Shown here one piece after another: positions 1-6,135 of a stretch of 6,135 nt of DNA. This DNA comes from Promethearchaeota archaeon CR_4 (GTDB taxonomy: Archaea > Asgardarchaeota > Lokiarchaeia > Sigyniarchaeales > CR-4), in NCBI GenBank assembly GCA_001940655.1, contig MBAA01000091.1, positions 984-7,118 on the forward strand, in the 5' to 3' direction. Both the position numbers and the translations under genes were made by a program. Numbering within the stretch: position 1 is the stretch's first letter; each line of letters starts with the position of its first letter. The notes below the pieces were generated by a model. That model was not told where the DNA came from. It saw only the letters and a program-made list of their open reading frames with translations, and did no database searches.

Positions 1-2139
1 CCCTCCTTTAAAGCCATATGGAGCAATATCTGCGATTTCTTCGAGGTAGGGATCACTTTATTCATCGAGATAGCGTCTCAAATCTTCATCAAGGCAATCG
101 CCATCCTCTGGACGATCCCCGCCGCCCGAGATGAACTCGGGGACATTATTAAAACGCTCCGTTTGCCGATTAAGAACGAAGATGATGCAAATACCATAAA
201 ACGTGTGATAGACGTGGGGATCTTAAGCGATGCCCTGTTCGCGAATCCGCCGATGGCTCACCAGTTGATGAAGCTCATCACGAAGTTCGCGAGGACAATC
301 ATGAAGGAAAAAGTCATCCTCGACCATAGGGATGTCCAGTTCCGGTACAACGCGGTTTACCTCCAATACTTCCCCAAACTATTCGAAACGCTCGAGATCT
401 GTCAAAACACTGAGTCTGTCCTGAAAGGATCCACAGGAAACCTCATAAAAACAGACGAGGATGCCCTGAATTTCGTTAAGTGGTTGCTGGAAAACTGGGA
501 ATGGGCACTCGAGAAACCGATCTGCTTTGTCGTGGGGATTGATAATTTCGGGTATTTTTTCAAGAACCTAGAAAAGCTCGACCAGAAATATTATACATTC
601 ACCGAAGTCTTGCTCCAGATGCGGGACCACCTGAGCAACCTCCTTTTTGTGGTGATTGGTACTTCCACGGATTGGGAGCGTTATAACAAATTCGTCAAGG
701 AGCGGGAGAACTTCAAGAAACAGCTCACGGGATTTTTCGTAGAACCCATTAACTTGGCGCATCTCTCTGTGGAAGAAGGCGCCCAGGCCCTTGAAGGGTT
801 CATGCAGCGATTCTGGGTAGAGGAAAAAATAATCCCCCCTGAACCGGCATATCCATTTTCCCGTGACTTCTTCCGGTACTTACTCAACATCTGCATGAAA
901 GACCTGCGGGATGTCATGAACACTCTGACACGCATCTGGCACAAGTTCAAAGAGATTGGTGTGGTCCCCCTCAAGGACCCGTTTAATATGATCCAATTTT
1001 ACCGTTCGTTCAAGAACGGTACCCCAAACAAACCCTACCAAATGACGTACGGGGAATTGTCAGACTGGGAGATTGAAACCATCCACCGCTCGTTCATAAC
1101 CAGCGAGCACCCTACAGCAGCAAGTGTCCGCTCCCGGCAGGTGGAAAAGACATTGACCGAATGGTTGAACATCCTCGCGAAGCGGCAAGAGCCACGGCAG
1201 CTCGCACTGGCAGAACATGAACCCACAATAAAAATACCTGCGGGGGACGAATGCGAGTGCTTGGAACGAAAGCCCGACATCCTCGTGTCCCTCTTGAGTC
1301 GCCTATCAATGGACGAGAGTCGAAGCTTCGAGATCCAGGTGAAACTCTACGGGGAGGGAAGCTACGTTAATGAAGACGAGATCACCTCCTCAGTCGAACT
1401 GCTCACGAGCAAAAAGTCGATCGCGCTGGCCTTCCTCATCACGGGGGCGGGATTACACCGCCAAGCGGTCCAGAAGATCCTGAATGCGGGGATGTCGGAA
1501 CGGGTGTTCAATCATGAACCGCTTGGAGAGCGGGAGCAAAAAGTGCTCTCCTTTATGTGCAAGTACGGGGAATTAACTTGGAGTGGTGAACCCGCGCCCC
1601 ACGTCATCCAAGACGTGCTCGACCGTATCTTCCGGCAGAAGTGGGACAAGTTACTGGAACGAATTCAAGTCCTCTCCACGCAAGTACCTCCCCTTCAAAT
1701 TATGCCTCTGCAACCGATCCCTAAAGAAACCCCACCTATCGTCCTCCCATCGCCTCCCCAAACCAAACAGATAACCTTGGACACGCTCCGTAAGAGTCAA
1801 GAAGGCGGAAAAGAAACGAAACCAGTTACAAAACCGGGAGAAGAAAAACCTGCCGAGGAAGGCCCAACGTGGCCCCCTTCGTGGATCCCCTTCAAGAAAG
1901 AAATACTTTGGTTGCTTAAATTTATGATTGAGCGGGAAGGACGCCTGAATGGACAGACCACTTGGTCATACGCGAAAAATAACCTCCCACAGAAATTAAA
2001 TGACGATGAAGTGTATCGGGCCTTCAAGCAATGCCAAAGAGGCAACTCAGTCGATTCCCGGAAATTAATATTCTTTAAAGGATCATCACTTTTCGTTACA
2101 GATGCGGGGAGAGTCTTTTTCAGAGTTCAAATTAAATAA
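1..2139 (+). CDS. Partial P-loop/AAA-type ATPase fused to Mrr-like nuclease domain (5' end off window)
   Basis: The frame is open from base 1, so at least 712 residues are encoded and the true start lies upstream. The TTG at 163 has no ribosome binding site and falls inside the domain. Numbered from that TTG, a Walker B-like strand (ICFVVGIDNF, residues 120-129, D127 N128) and a sensor-1-like strand (LLFVVIGTST, 160-169) identify the later part of an ORC/STAND-style ATPase core. The Walker A loop must be off window. A helical lid follows to about 300. At about 325-450 an Mrr-like PD-(D/E)XK fold is seen: a Glu-bearing helix (RQVEKTLTEWL), D372, then E390-x-Q392-x-K394 (FEIQVK), and the typical later strand ending LITGAG. 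Residues 507-567 are a Pro/Lys/Glu-rich linker, and 570-658 look like a winged helix. The likely role is an NTP-driven DNA nuclease in defence. The family and domain folds are inferred from motifs only. Confidence 0.8.
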   Translation, partial: PSFKAIWSNICDFFEVGITLFIEIASQIFIKAIAILWTIPAARDELGDIIKTLRLPIKNEDDANTIKRVIDVGILSDALFANPPMAHQLMKLITKFARTIMKEKVILDHRDVQFRYNAVYLQYFPKLFETLEICQNTESVLKGSTGNLIKTDEDALNFVKWLLENWEWALEKPICFVVGIDNFGYFFKNLEKLDQKYYTFTEVLLQMRDHLSNLLFVVIGTSTDWERYNKFVKERENFKKQLTGFFVEPINLAHLSVEEGAQALEGFMQRFWVEEKIIPPEPAYPFSRDFFRYLLNICMKDLRDVMNTLTRIWHKFKEIGVVPLKDPFNMIQFYRSFKNGTPNKPYQMTYGELSDWEIETIHRSFITSEHPTAASVRSRQVEKTLTEWLNILAKRQEPRQLALAEHEPTIKIPAGDECECLERKPDILVSLLSRLSMDESRSFEIQVKLYGEGSYVNEDEITSSVELLTSKKSIALAFLITGAGLHRQAVQKILNAGMSERVFNHEPLGEREQKVLSFMCKYGELTWSGEPAPHVIQDVLDRIFRQKWDKLLERIQVLSTQVPPLQIMPLQPIPKETPPIVLPSPPQTKQITLDTLRKSQEGGKETKPVTKPGEEKPAEEGPTWPPSWIPFKKEILWLLKFMIEREGRLNGQTTWSYAKNNLPQKLNDDEVYRAFKQCQRGNSVDSRKLIFFKGSSLFVTDAGRVFFRVQIK

Positions 2140-2154
2140 AAAGTACACAGAGGG

Positions 2155-2168
2155 CGAAAAATTATCAT
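2155..2168 (+). promoter_or_regulatory. Possible archaeal-type BRE/TATA promoter
   Basis: A CGAAAA stretch (2155-2160) directly precedes the AT-rich octamer ATTATCAT (2161-2168), the order of a BRE followed by a TATA box. With the usual archaeal spacing, transcription would begin near 2190, just before the folded RNA region at 2204. TATCAT could equally be read as a weak bacterial -10 element. This is an inference from two short motifs. Confidence 0.3.
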
Positions 2169-2203
2169 TAATTTGAAGATGAAACATAGATGGGGAAGCA
2201 CCC

Positions 2204-2282
2204 CGGCGAATTCAATCGGTCCAGGACAACCAGGGGTCGAAGGGCGACCAATAATTCAAGGCCCGAGCAATGCGGGCCGCCG
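2204..2282 (+). ncRNA. Candidate structured RNA: three nested stems (leader element or small RNA)
   Basis: Four perfectly complementary pairs nest without conflict. P1 is CGGC 2204-2207 with GCCG 2279-2282. P2 is GAATT 2208-2212 with AATTC 2253-2257, starting directly after P1. Inside P2 is the hairpin GGTCG 2235-2239 with CGACC 2245-2249 around a 5-base loop. P3 is GGCCCG 2260-2265 with CGGGCC 2273-2278 around a 7-base loop, touching P1. This makes a compact three-way junction in the leader of the NYN gene. P3 plus the P1 3' strand resemble a tRNA T-arm and acceptor (loop AGCAATG carries the C-A-A core), but no proper D or anticodon arm is present. I do not recognise a known riboswitch class. 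Each stem is short, so chance is possible. Confidence 0.35.
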
Positions 2283-2296
2283 ACAAAAAACGCGAA

Positions 2297-2335
2297 GGGA
2301 AAGTGAGGGAGTGCTCCTTTCCTCCATCTTTTTTT
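2297..2335 (+). terminator. Hairpin plus T-tract: intrinsic terminator or attenuator
   Basis: GGAAAG 2298-2303 and GAG 2305-2307 pair with CTC 2314-2316 and CTTTCC 2317-2322. This gives nine base pairs with one bulged T and a 6-base loop, plus a possible G-T pair at 2297/2323. Six bases later come seven T (2329-2335). The site lies only nine bases before the ribosome binding site of the NYN gene. It could end the transcript of the ATPase-nuclease gene, end a short RNA starting near 2190, or act as an attenuator for the NYN gene. Confidence 0.5.
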
Positions 2336-2344
2336 CAAACAGGT

Positions 2345-2350
2345 AGGTGA
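2345..2350 (+). promoter_or_regulatory. Shine-Dalgarno site that sets the NYN gene start at GTG 2356
   Basis: AGGTGA lies five bases before GTG 2356. The earlier in-frame GTG at 2347 sits inside this motif and has no usable upstream site of its own, so 2356 is the better start. Confidence 0.6.
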
Positions 2351-2355
2351 ACCGC

Positions 2356-3075
2356 GTGGAATCGCGAAAAGCGAACCCAAAACCTCCAAAGAAAAATTCT
2401 GAAGGAGAAGTAGCGCTCTTCTGGGATTACGAGAACGTCCCCATACCCAAGCAGAATGGGACGCTCTTCCTCCAAGCGTTACGGAGCTTTTTCCAGCAGC
2501 ATCCGCCCGAATGTGCTCGAATTTACGCTCACAAGGAGGCGCTACCCGCCGCCGTCCTGCAGAAAATCCGCCAGGTAAGCCCCTTTCGGGTGAAGTGGGT
2601 CACGGGAACTGGTACAAATGCGGCGGACAAGGTGATGATCCGATCCGCGCGAGATACGCTCAGGGTGCGCCCAAAACTGCCCTTCCTAGTGCTTATCTCG
2701 GGGGACGGCCATTTCAGGAACCTCCTGCGAGAACTGGGAGAGGTCACGGGGCGTACCATCCTCATCTGCGGCCAAAAAAACTACAACCGGCGCCTTTTCA
2801 AAGAATCCTACCACGTCTTTAGCAGTTCTTACCTCGCGATGTACCCGAACAATTGGTGGGAGGAGCCAACGTGGAGATTGTTCCGGCTTTCCCTAAAAAA
2901 AGATCCATTGAAATTTTGCCCCTCGTGTGAGAATCGACTTGAAATACGCCGGAACAGCACATGTCTCGAATATTGGTGCCCAACCTGCAGGCATCATTCT
3001 CTAATTCCCCCTAACCCGCAGGAAACGCCCGAGAAGGAAAGGAACGAGGCAGATCGCAAATTTATCGCGTTATGA
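2356..3075 (+). CDS. NYN-domain (PIN-like) nuclease with C-terminal zinc ribbon
   Basis: The product is 239 residues long. Residues 18-160 carry the NYN signature: a first strand ALFWDYENV with D24 and N27, the second acidic site NAAD (D91), and LVLISGDGHF with D117. NYN proteins are Mg2+-dependent, PIN-like ribonucleases and these Asp residues are the expected metal ligands. The usual second Asp of SGDxDF is His119 here. A four-Cys zinc ribbon follows (C188-x2-C191, C208-x2-C211), probably for nucleic acid or partner binding, and then a short charged tail. The first 17 residues are Lys/Pro-rich. No signal peptide or membrane segment is seen, so it is cytoplasmic. It lies on the same strand as the ATPase-nuclease gene, behind a leader with an apparent terminator. 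Substrate unknown. It could belong to a toxin or defence module; this is inference. Confidence 0.85.
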   Translation: MESRKANPKPPKKNSEGEVALFWDYENVPIPKQNGTLFLQALRSFFQQHPPECARIYAHKEALPAAVLQKIRQVSPFRVKWVTGTGTNAADKVMIRSARDTLRVRPKLPFLVLISGDGHFRNLLRELGEVTGRTILICGQKNYNRRLFKESYHVFSSSYLAMYPNNWWEEPTWRLFRLSLKKDPLKFCPSCENRLEIRRNSTCLEYWCPTCRHHSLIPPNPQETPEKERNEADRKFIAL

Positions 3076-3230
3076 AGGAAAATTTGGTGTAAAAATCCTT
3101 GAGGATCGAAATTACCAAGAACGCGAAAACATTTTTTGACGAATTGGAGAAAGGGTTTAACAGAGTTACGAAAAAAGAAAAATCTGACATCGATTGAAAT
3201 TGTGCGGAAAATGAATGATTAAGTAGGAAT

Positions 3231-3236
3231 GAGGGA
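3231..3236 (+). promoter_or_regulatory. Shine-Dalgarno-like site favouring ATG 3241
   Basis: GAGGGA lies four bases before ATG 3241. The in-frame ATG at 3229 has AGGA directly abutting it, too close for normal initiation, so 3241 is preferred. Confidence 0.45.
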
Positions 3237-3240
3237 TAAC

Positions 3241-4122
3241 ATGGAGAAAGTCATACAGGCCAAATGGGGGGAGTTAGAAAAAGAATGCAATCGGTTGATT
3301 TTGGAAAACCCGGACATGAATTGCCAGATGATGAATATCGCAATAGACCAAGGCGTGGGGAGTCGAGCAACCTTCCGGTTAACAAAGATTTCTCCAGAAG
3401 AACGGACAAGGAAAATTGGGGAGTATGCCGTGATTATCGGACAAAGATTGTATGAGAAAGAAAAAACTGAGAAGGACTTTGAAAATAAAGTAAATGAAAT
3501 GAACCCCGAAGAGGGGTGGCAATTAGTCACCATAACTTATCCCCTGGCGGTTTTCTCCCGAGACGTGGAGAATACAATGAAGAGTATGGGGTTTGAAAAT
3601 GTAGAAGAATTCACCGAATTCGAGCGGAGCGGGTGCCCAGTGAAAATAATCTTTACAGAACATAAGCAAAATATTGGGGAATACTTAGCAAAGATCGACG
3701 AAATTCACCAGGACGCGGAATGGAAGTACGAACAGAAGCAATTTGGCGACTACATTCGCCTCGCCTACTTAGAGGTGGAAAAAATCGTGGAAGCACTCTA
3801 TTGCGTGCACAATCACGTAAATGACACGCGAGGGAACAAATTTTCCGACCTTCTCGTGAATTTGGGCGGGGAGTTTGGGATACACCTAGTCAACGAGAAA
3901 GAATTAAAAGAGTGGCGAGAGGTACGCAATAAATTCGTGCACGAAAACCAGAAAGTAACCCTCGAAAATGCCCAGGAAGCAAAAATGTACTTTGACGAGA
4001 CGACCGCCAAATTGAAGAAACTCTTGCAGCACCTCCCATACGCGGGAAAACTTGCTGTGGATCTCGAAGACTTCAAAAAGAGAAAAATTGGCGATACTGG
4101 GGAAGAACGTATGTTTGATTAA
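3241..4122 (+). CDS. HEPN-domain protein (putative ribonuclease) with unrecognised N-terminal domain
   Basis: The product is 293 residues from ATG 3241, or 297 from the less likely ATG 3229. The C-terminal part, about residues 165-262, is all helical and carries the HEPN signature: WREVRNKFVH with R229-N230 and H234, the R-x4-H catalytic motif preceded by a long helix pair (starting YIRLAYLEVEKIVEALY). HEPN domains with this motif are metal-independent RNases common in toxin-antitoxin, CRISPR and abortive-infection systems. The first about 160 residues, rich in charged helices with a strand-like stretch GWQLVTITYPLAVF, match no family I know and may sense or bind a partner. The gene follows the NYN gene after 165 bases on the same strand, so co-transcription is possible but not shown. 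After its TAA the frame continues as an acidic stretch. Confidence 0.75.
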   Translation: MEKVIQAKWGELEKECNRLILENPDMNCQMMNIAIDQGVGSRATFRLTKISPEERTRKIGEYAVIIGQRLYEKEKTEKDFENKVNEMNPEEGWQLVTITYPLAVFSRDVENTMKSMGFENVEEFTEFERSGCPVKIIFTEHKQNIGEYLAKIDEIHQDAEWKYEQKQFGDYIRLAYLEVEKIVEALYCVHNHVNDTRGNKFSDLLVNLGGEFGIHLVNEKELKEWREVRNKFVHENQKVTLENAQEAKMYFDETTAKLKKLLQHLPYAGKLAVDLEDFKKRKIGDTGEERMFD

Positions 4123-4164
4123 GAAGAAGATGCTGCAGAGGACGTGGATGGGGACGATGATTAA
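4123..4164 (+). other. In-frame acidic extension beyond the HEPN gene stop codon
   Basis: Reading on in the same frame past TAA 4120-4122 gives EEDAAEDVDGDDD, then TAA and TAG (4162-4167). Nine of 13 residues are Asp or Glu, typical of a disordered acidic tail rather than of non-coding DNA. The likely explanation is a recent stop mutation (for example GAA to TAA) that shortened the protein. Readthrough or a sequencing error are alternatives. Confidence 0.5.
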
Positions 4165-4274
4165 TAGCATTCTAACAAATAGGCATCCTCATTCTTTTCG
4201 TTCAATACCTAGCTTTGATCCACATTTTGTGTAAAAAGTCCAGCAATATCGTTCGGTAAATGCATCAAAAGGGA

Positions 4275-4784
4275 TTATGTTATCAAATAGCGGACGTTTT
4301 TCAACACATTGCGAAAGGGTTTGGCAGAAAAGGTATTGTTCACCCGGTTGGGGTCAAAGATCGTCAACGCATTCGGGTTGTCCGCCAAGGAAATGAGTAG
4401 ACTGTGAAACCGGATCCCTGTTTTTTTGCACGTTGCGATCGCGGCGGCGGTGGCATCATCAACGGAATCCTTGATGAACTCCGAAATTATGAGCACGTCC
4501 GCTTTCAAAAACTGTTCCGTTTGAACTTGGGCAACTGCTTCTTCCAGTGCAGGCATAGCGTCCGTGCCCCCGCCGAACGAGAACGACAAAAAATGAATCA
4601 ATTGGGGGAGAGAAGATTTGATATCGTTCAATGGCAGAGTTTCGAGGGTGGTGGAAAAAAAGGTAAGATAACAGGGGCGTTTTTCGAGCAAGGTAATGCG
4701 CAGGGAAAAGATACCGCATAGGCAATACTTTTGTGGGAGGGGCGAATGATGGACTTTCCACTCGAGAAGCAGGAGAGTTCGCAC
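4275..4784 (-). pseudogene. Remnant of a von Willebrand A (ViaA/CoxE-like) protein
   Basis: From GTG 4784 the minus strand encodes 169 residues whose main part matches the second half of a vWA domain of the type often paired with MoxR/RavA ATPases. Seen are a strand RPCYLTFFSTT (36-46), the metal-site loop FGGGTDAMPAL with T74 and D75, the strand ADVLIISEF (95-103), and the terminal segment with IRFHSLLI and IFDPN. The first MIDAS loop DxSxS is absent in this frame. About 4751-4768 in a neighbouring frame reads FSSGKS followed by SIAYAV (4712-4729), resembling a degraded MIDAS helix joined by a frameshift near 4710. Upstream in the main frame there are stops about 11 and 20 bases before the GTG. 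No MoxR-like gene is in view. It lies downstream of the NYN-LOTUS gene on the same strand. A short functional gene is less likely. Confidence 0.7.
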
Positions 4785-5052
4785 AGGTTTTTATGGGTCC
4801 TATTCAACGGTGAGAAATGCGATGGGAACCTCGGGAACCAGTTGCGATCCGTTTTGTACGAAATTTTATTCGTTAAGATTTCGCCCTCCTCCCCCTCCGG
4901 ACCAAGCAGTCTCTATGCGGGATTCCCTCCCGTTAATTTTTAGATCTTGAAAGAGTGTTGGAGAATTTCTGGAGAACCACGGAAGGATGTGATCTTCTGT
5001 TTTTCACTTTTCCCGGCCACGGTAGGCCCGAGAAGTCTCTCAAGCGACCCTA
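4785..5052. other. Gene-poor interval between the vWA remnant and the NYN-LOTUS gene
   Basis: I see no intact gene here. The part nearest the vWA remnant, to about 4912, holds minus-strand reading fragments (for example one containing EGEEGEILTNK) interrupted by stops and may be further decayed 5' sequence of that gene. From about 4913 to 5052 I see nothing I can name. Confidence 0.4.
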
Positions 5053-6135
5053 TCATTTCAATCGGATAGTTTGCTTGGGGCCTTTCCCTGCCACAGTAAC
5101 TGTATCCTTGACCACCTCAAGGGCATCGGTCAGGTGTTTGGTCTTGTAGGTTTTTTTCCAGTTCTTGTCTTTCTGGGAGAGCAAAGTGCCGAGTTGGGGA
5201 GTGATGATGTGCTTCTTATCCGGGTTCATCGCGAAATACTCAGCGAGTGCGTCCAACAGGAATTGTCTGAGGGGGGTAGTCTGCCCCAATGCGTGGGCGG
5301 GCTCGCCAGTTTCGAGGGGCACGACGTACTCACTCTTGCCGATTTTTTCCCGCCGAAATTGCGGCCCTGCGAGGAGTAACAGGTCATTTATAGTCTTCAC
5401 GCTGTATTTCTTCCGCCAGGTGGGCGCGACCTTCTTGAGTTCCTCCCCTACGGACGCGAGGCGCATTTCTCGCTTTGAAGTCTTCGCAAGGTTGTCTGCC
5501 GTGATTCGCTGGAGCAATTCCTTTACTTCGGGTAATTCGTCAGCCGCTGGTTTCGTTTCCTTGAGACTAGATTTAGGTTTGGCAGGTCTGGTTTTGGTTT
5601 TAGTTTTTTCCGGGACAGTGGGAGGTTGCTCAGTTATGGATTCGAAGGAGATATGGGCGTTTTGAAGGTAATTCTGGGTGAGCTCCACGCGTTCGTCTAC
5701 TGTCTGGTAGAGCAGTTCAGAGACGGTAGATACGGGTCCGTGCACGAGGCGAATGATGACCCCCTCGTGTTTGACTGCAGTGATTGCCGGTAAAAAGTCG
5801 CGGTCCCCAGCAACGAGGACGATGGAGTCCACGTGTTTGGACGTTGCGAGGTGAACCATCTCTACCGCGAGGGCCACGTCCACCCGCTTTTGGGTGTCCA
5901 CGGTGAAGTGTTCTTTGCAGTGGGGGCAGTAAAATTCCCGAGGCACCACGTCCCCGAGGGTGACCTCAAACCGATCCATTAGACGCAGGCTATCGTGGAA
6001 AGACAAGTTCTCTTGAACTTTGCCATCGAAGAACAGGGTTCTCACGCGATAGGCGGGTTGGCACAGGTAATCAGTCAGGGCCACGAGGTCTACTTTTGCG
6101 ATGCCGAGGTTTTCCACGAGCTTGCGCCAGTACCC
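5053..6135 (-). CDS. Partial NYN (LabA/DUF88-like) nuclease with two OST-HTH/LOTUS-like domains
   Basis: The frame stays open through the right edge (GYWRKL before the GTG at 6117), so the start and the first catalytic strand (usually IDGxN) are off window. Numbered from that GTG, the NYN core spans 1-150: LFFDG (28-32), an insert with C64-P-H-C67, the acidic motif KRVDVALAVEM with D80 and E86 (usually Asp), and VLVAGDRDF with D105 and D107. After a Lys/Pro-rich linker (165-192) come two winged-helix units of OST-HTH/LOTUS type: 196-267 (LASVGEELKK ... TINDLLLLAG) and 282-354 (ITPQLGTLLSQ ... LTDALEVV). LOTUS domains bind RNA or protein partners, and NYN plus LOTUS repeats recall MARF1-type RNases. 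The likely role is an RNA-binding ribonuclease in the cytoplasm. Domain calls rest on motif reading. Confidence 0.8.
   Translation of the reverse strand, partial: GYWRKLVENLGIAKVDLVALTDYLCQPAYRVRTLFFDGKVQENLSFHDSLRLMDRFEVTLGDVVPREFYCPHCKEHFTVDTQKRVDVALAVEMVHLATSKHVDSIVLVAGDRDFLPAITAVKHEGVIIRLVHGPVSTVSELLYQTVDERVELTQNYLQNAHISFESITEQPPTVPEKTKTKTRPAKPKSSLKETKPAADELPEVKELLQRITADNLAKTSKREMRLASVGEELKKVAPTWRKKYSVKTINDLLLLAGPQFRREKIGKSEYVVPLETGEPAHALGQTTPLRQFLLDALAEYFAMNPDKKHIITPQLGTLLSQKDKNWKKTYKTKHLTDALEVVKDTVTVAGKGPKQTIRLK

Noticed and set aside
163..165. TTG 163 as the start of the first gene
   Set aside because: No ribosome binding site precedes it, and the frame is open without a stop to base 1 with plausible protein sequence.
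2168..2389. Minus-strand frame of 73 codons across the leader
   Set aside because: It overlaps the NYN start on the other strand, its composition is not protein-like, and no motif or ribosome binding site supports it.
3094..3137. ATCC-TTGA-GGAT hairpin and six T at 3132-3137 as a terminator after the NYN gene
   Set aside because: The stem has only four pairs and the T run lies more than 20 bases away, so they do not form a terminator unit.
3099..3197. Small frame from TTG 3099 coding 32 charged residues between the NYN and HEPN genes
   Set aside because: The residue mix looks protein-like, but the start is TTG without a ribosome binding site, the frame is short, and there is no recognisable motif.
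3607..3621. Near-tandem GAATTC-ACC-GAATTC as a repeat or operator
   Set aside because: It lies inside the HEPN gene and simply encodes an EFTEF stretch.
4404..4943. Plus-strand frames opposite the vWA remnant
   Set aside because: The minus strand carries clear vWA motifs here, so the plus-strand frames are shadows.
6115..6117. GTG 6117 as the start of the minus-strand NYN-LOTUS gene
   Set aside because: The frame continues to the window edge, and the essential first NYN strand is missing if translation began here.

Overview
The window reads as an accessory, defence-like stretch of a prokaryotic genome with about 50% GC. It has three plus-strand genes on the left, two minus-strand loci on the right, and the two groups converge at about 4123-4274. 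Bacteria and archaea cannot be separated with certainty. The archaea-like hints are a BRE/TATA-like element at 2155-2168 and the family mix. The hairpin plus T-tract at 2297-2335 would also suit a bacterium. No rRNA, CRISPR array, insertion sequence or canonical tRNA is visible.

Left, plus strand. A large gene enters from beyond the left edge and ends at 2139. What is visible is the back half of a P-loop/AAA-type ATPase, then an Mrr-like PD-(D/E)XK nuclease domain, a Pro-rich linker and a probable winged-helix tail. About 215 bases follow. They hold a promoter-like element, a compact three-stem RNA fold and a terminator-like hairpin with seven T, placed just before the ribosome binding site of the next gene. 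That gene (2356-3075) is a NYN-domain nuclease with a C-terminal four-Cys zinc ribbon. The third gene (3241-4122) ends in a HEPN domain with an intact R-x4-H ribonuclease motif, after an N-terminal region I do not recognise. Its stop codon is followed by an in-frame, strikingly acidic 13-codon tail.

Right, minus strand. A second NYN gene enters from the right edge and ends at 5053. It is a LabA/DUF88-like NYN domain followed by two OST-HTH/LOTUS-like repeats. Downstream on the same strand, 4275-4784 is the C-terminal half of a von Willebrand A (ViaA/CoxE-like) protein whose metal-site N-terminal half is missing or frameshifted, most likely a pseudogene.

How the genes may work together (inference): an ATPase-nuclease fusion, a NYN-zinc ribbon nuclease and a HEPN protein on one strand form a plausible three-gene nucleic-acid-targeting set, possibly anti-phage. 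A second RNA-directed NYN-LOTUS nuclease lies opposite. Both outer genes are cut by the window edges, so neither the full protein architectures nor the full gene set can be seen.
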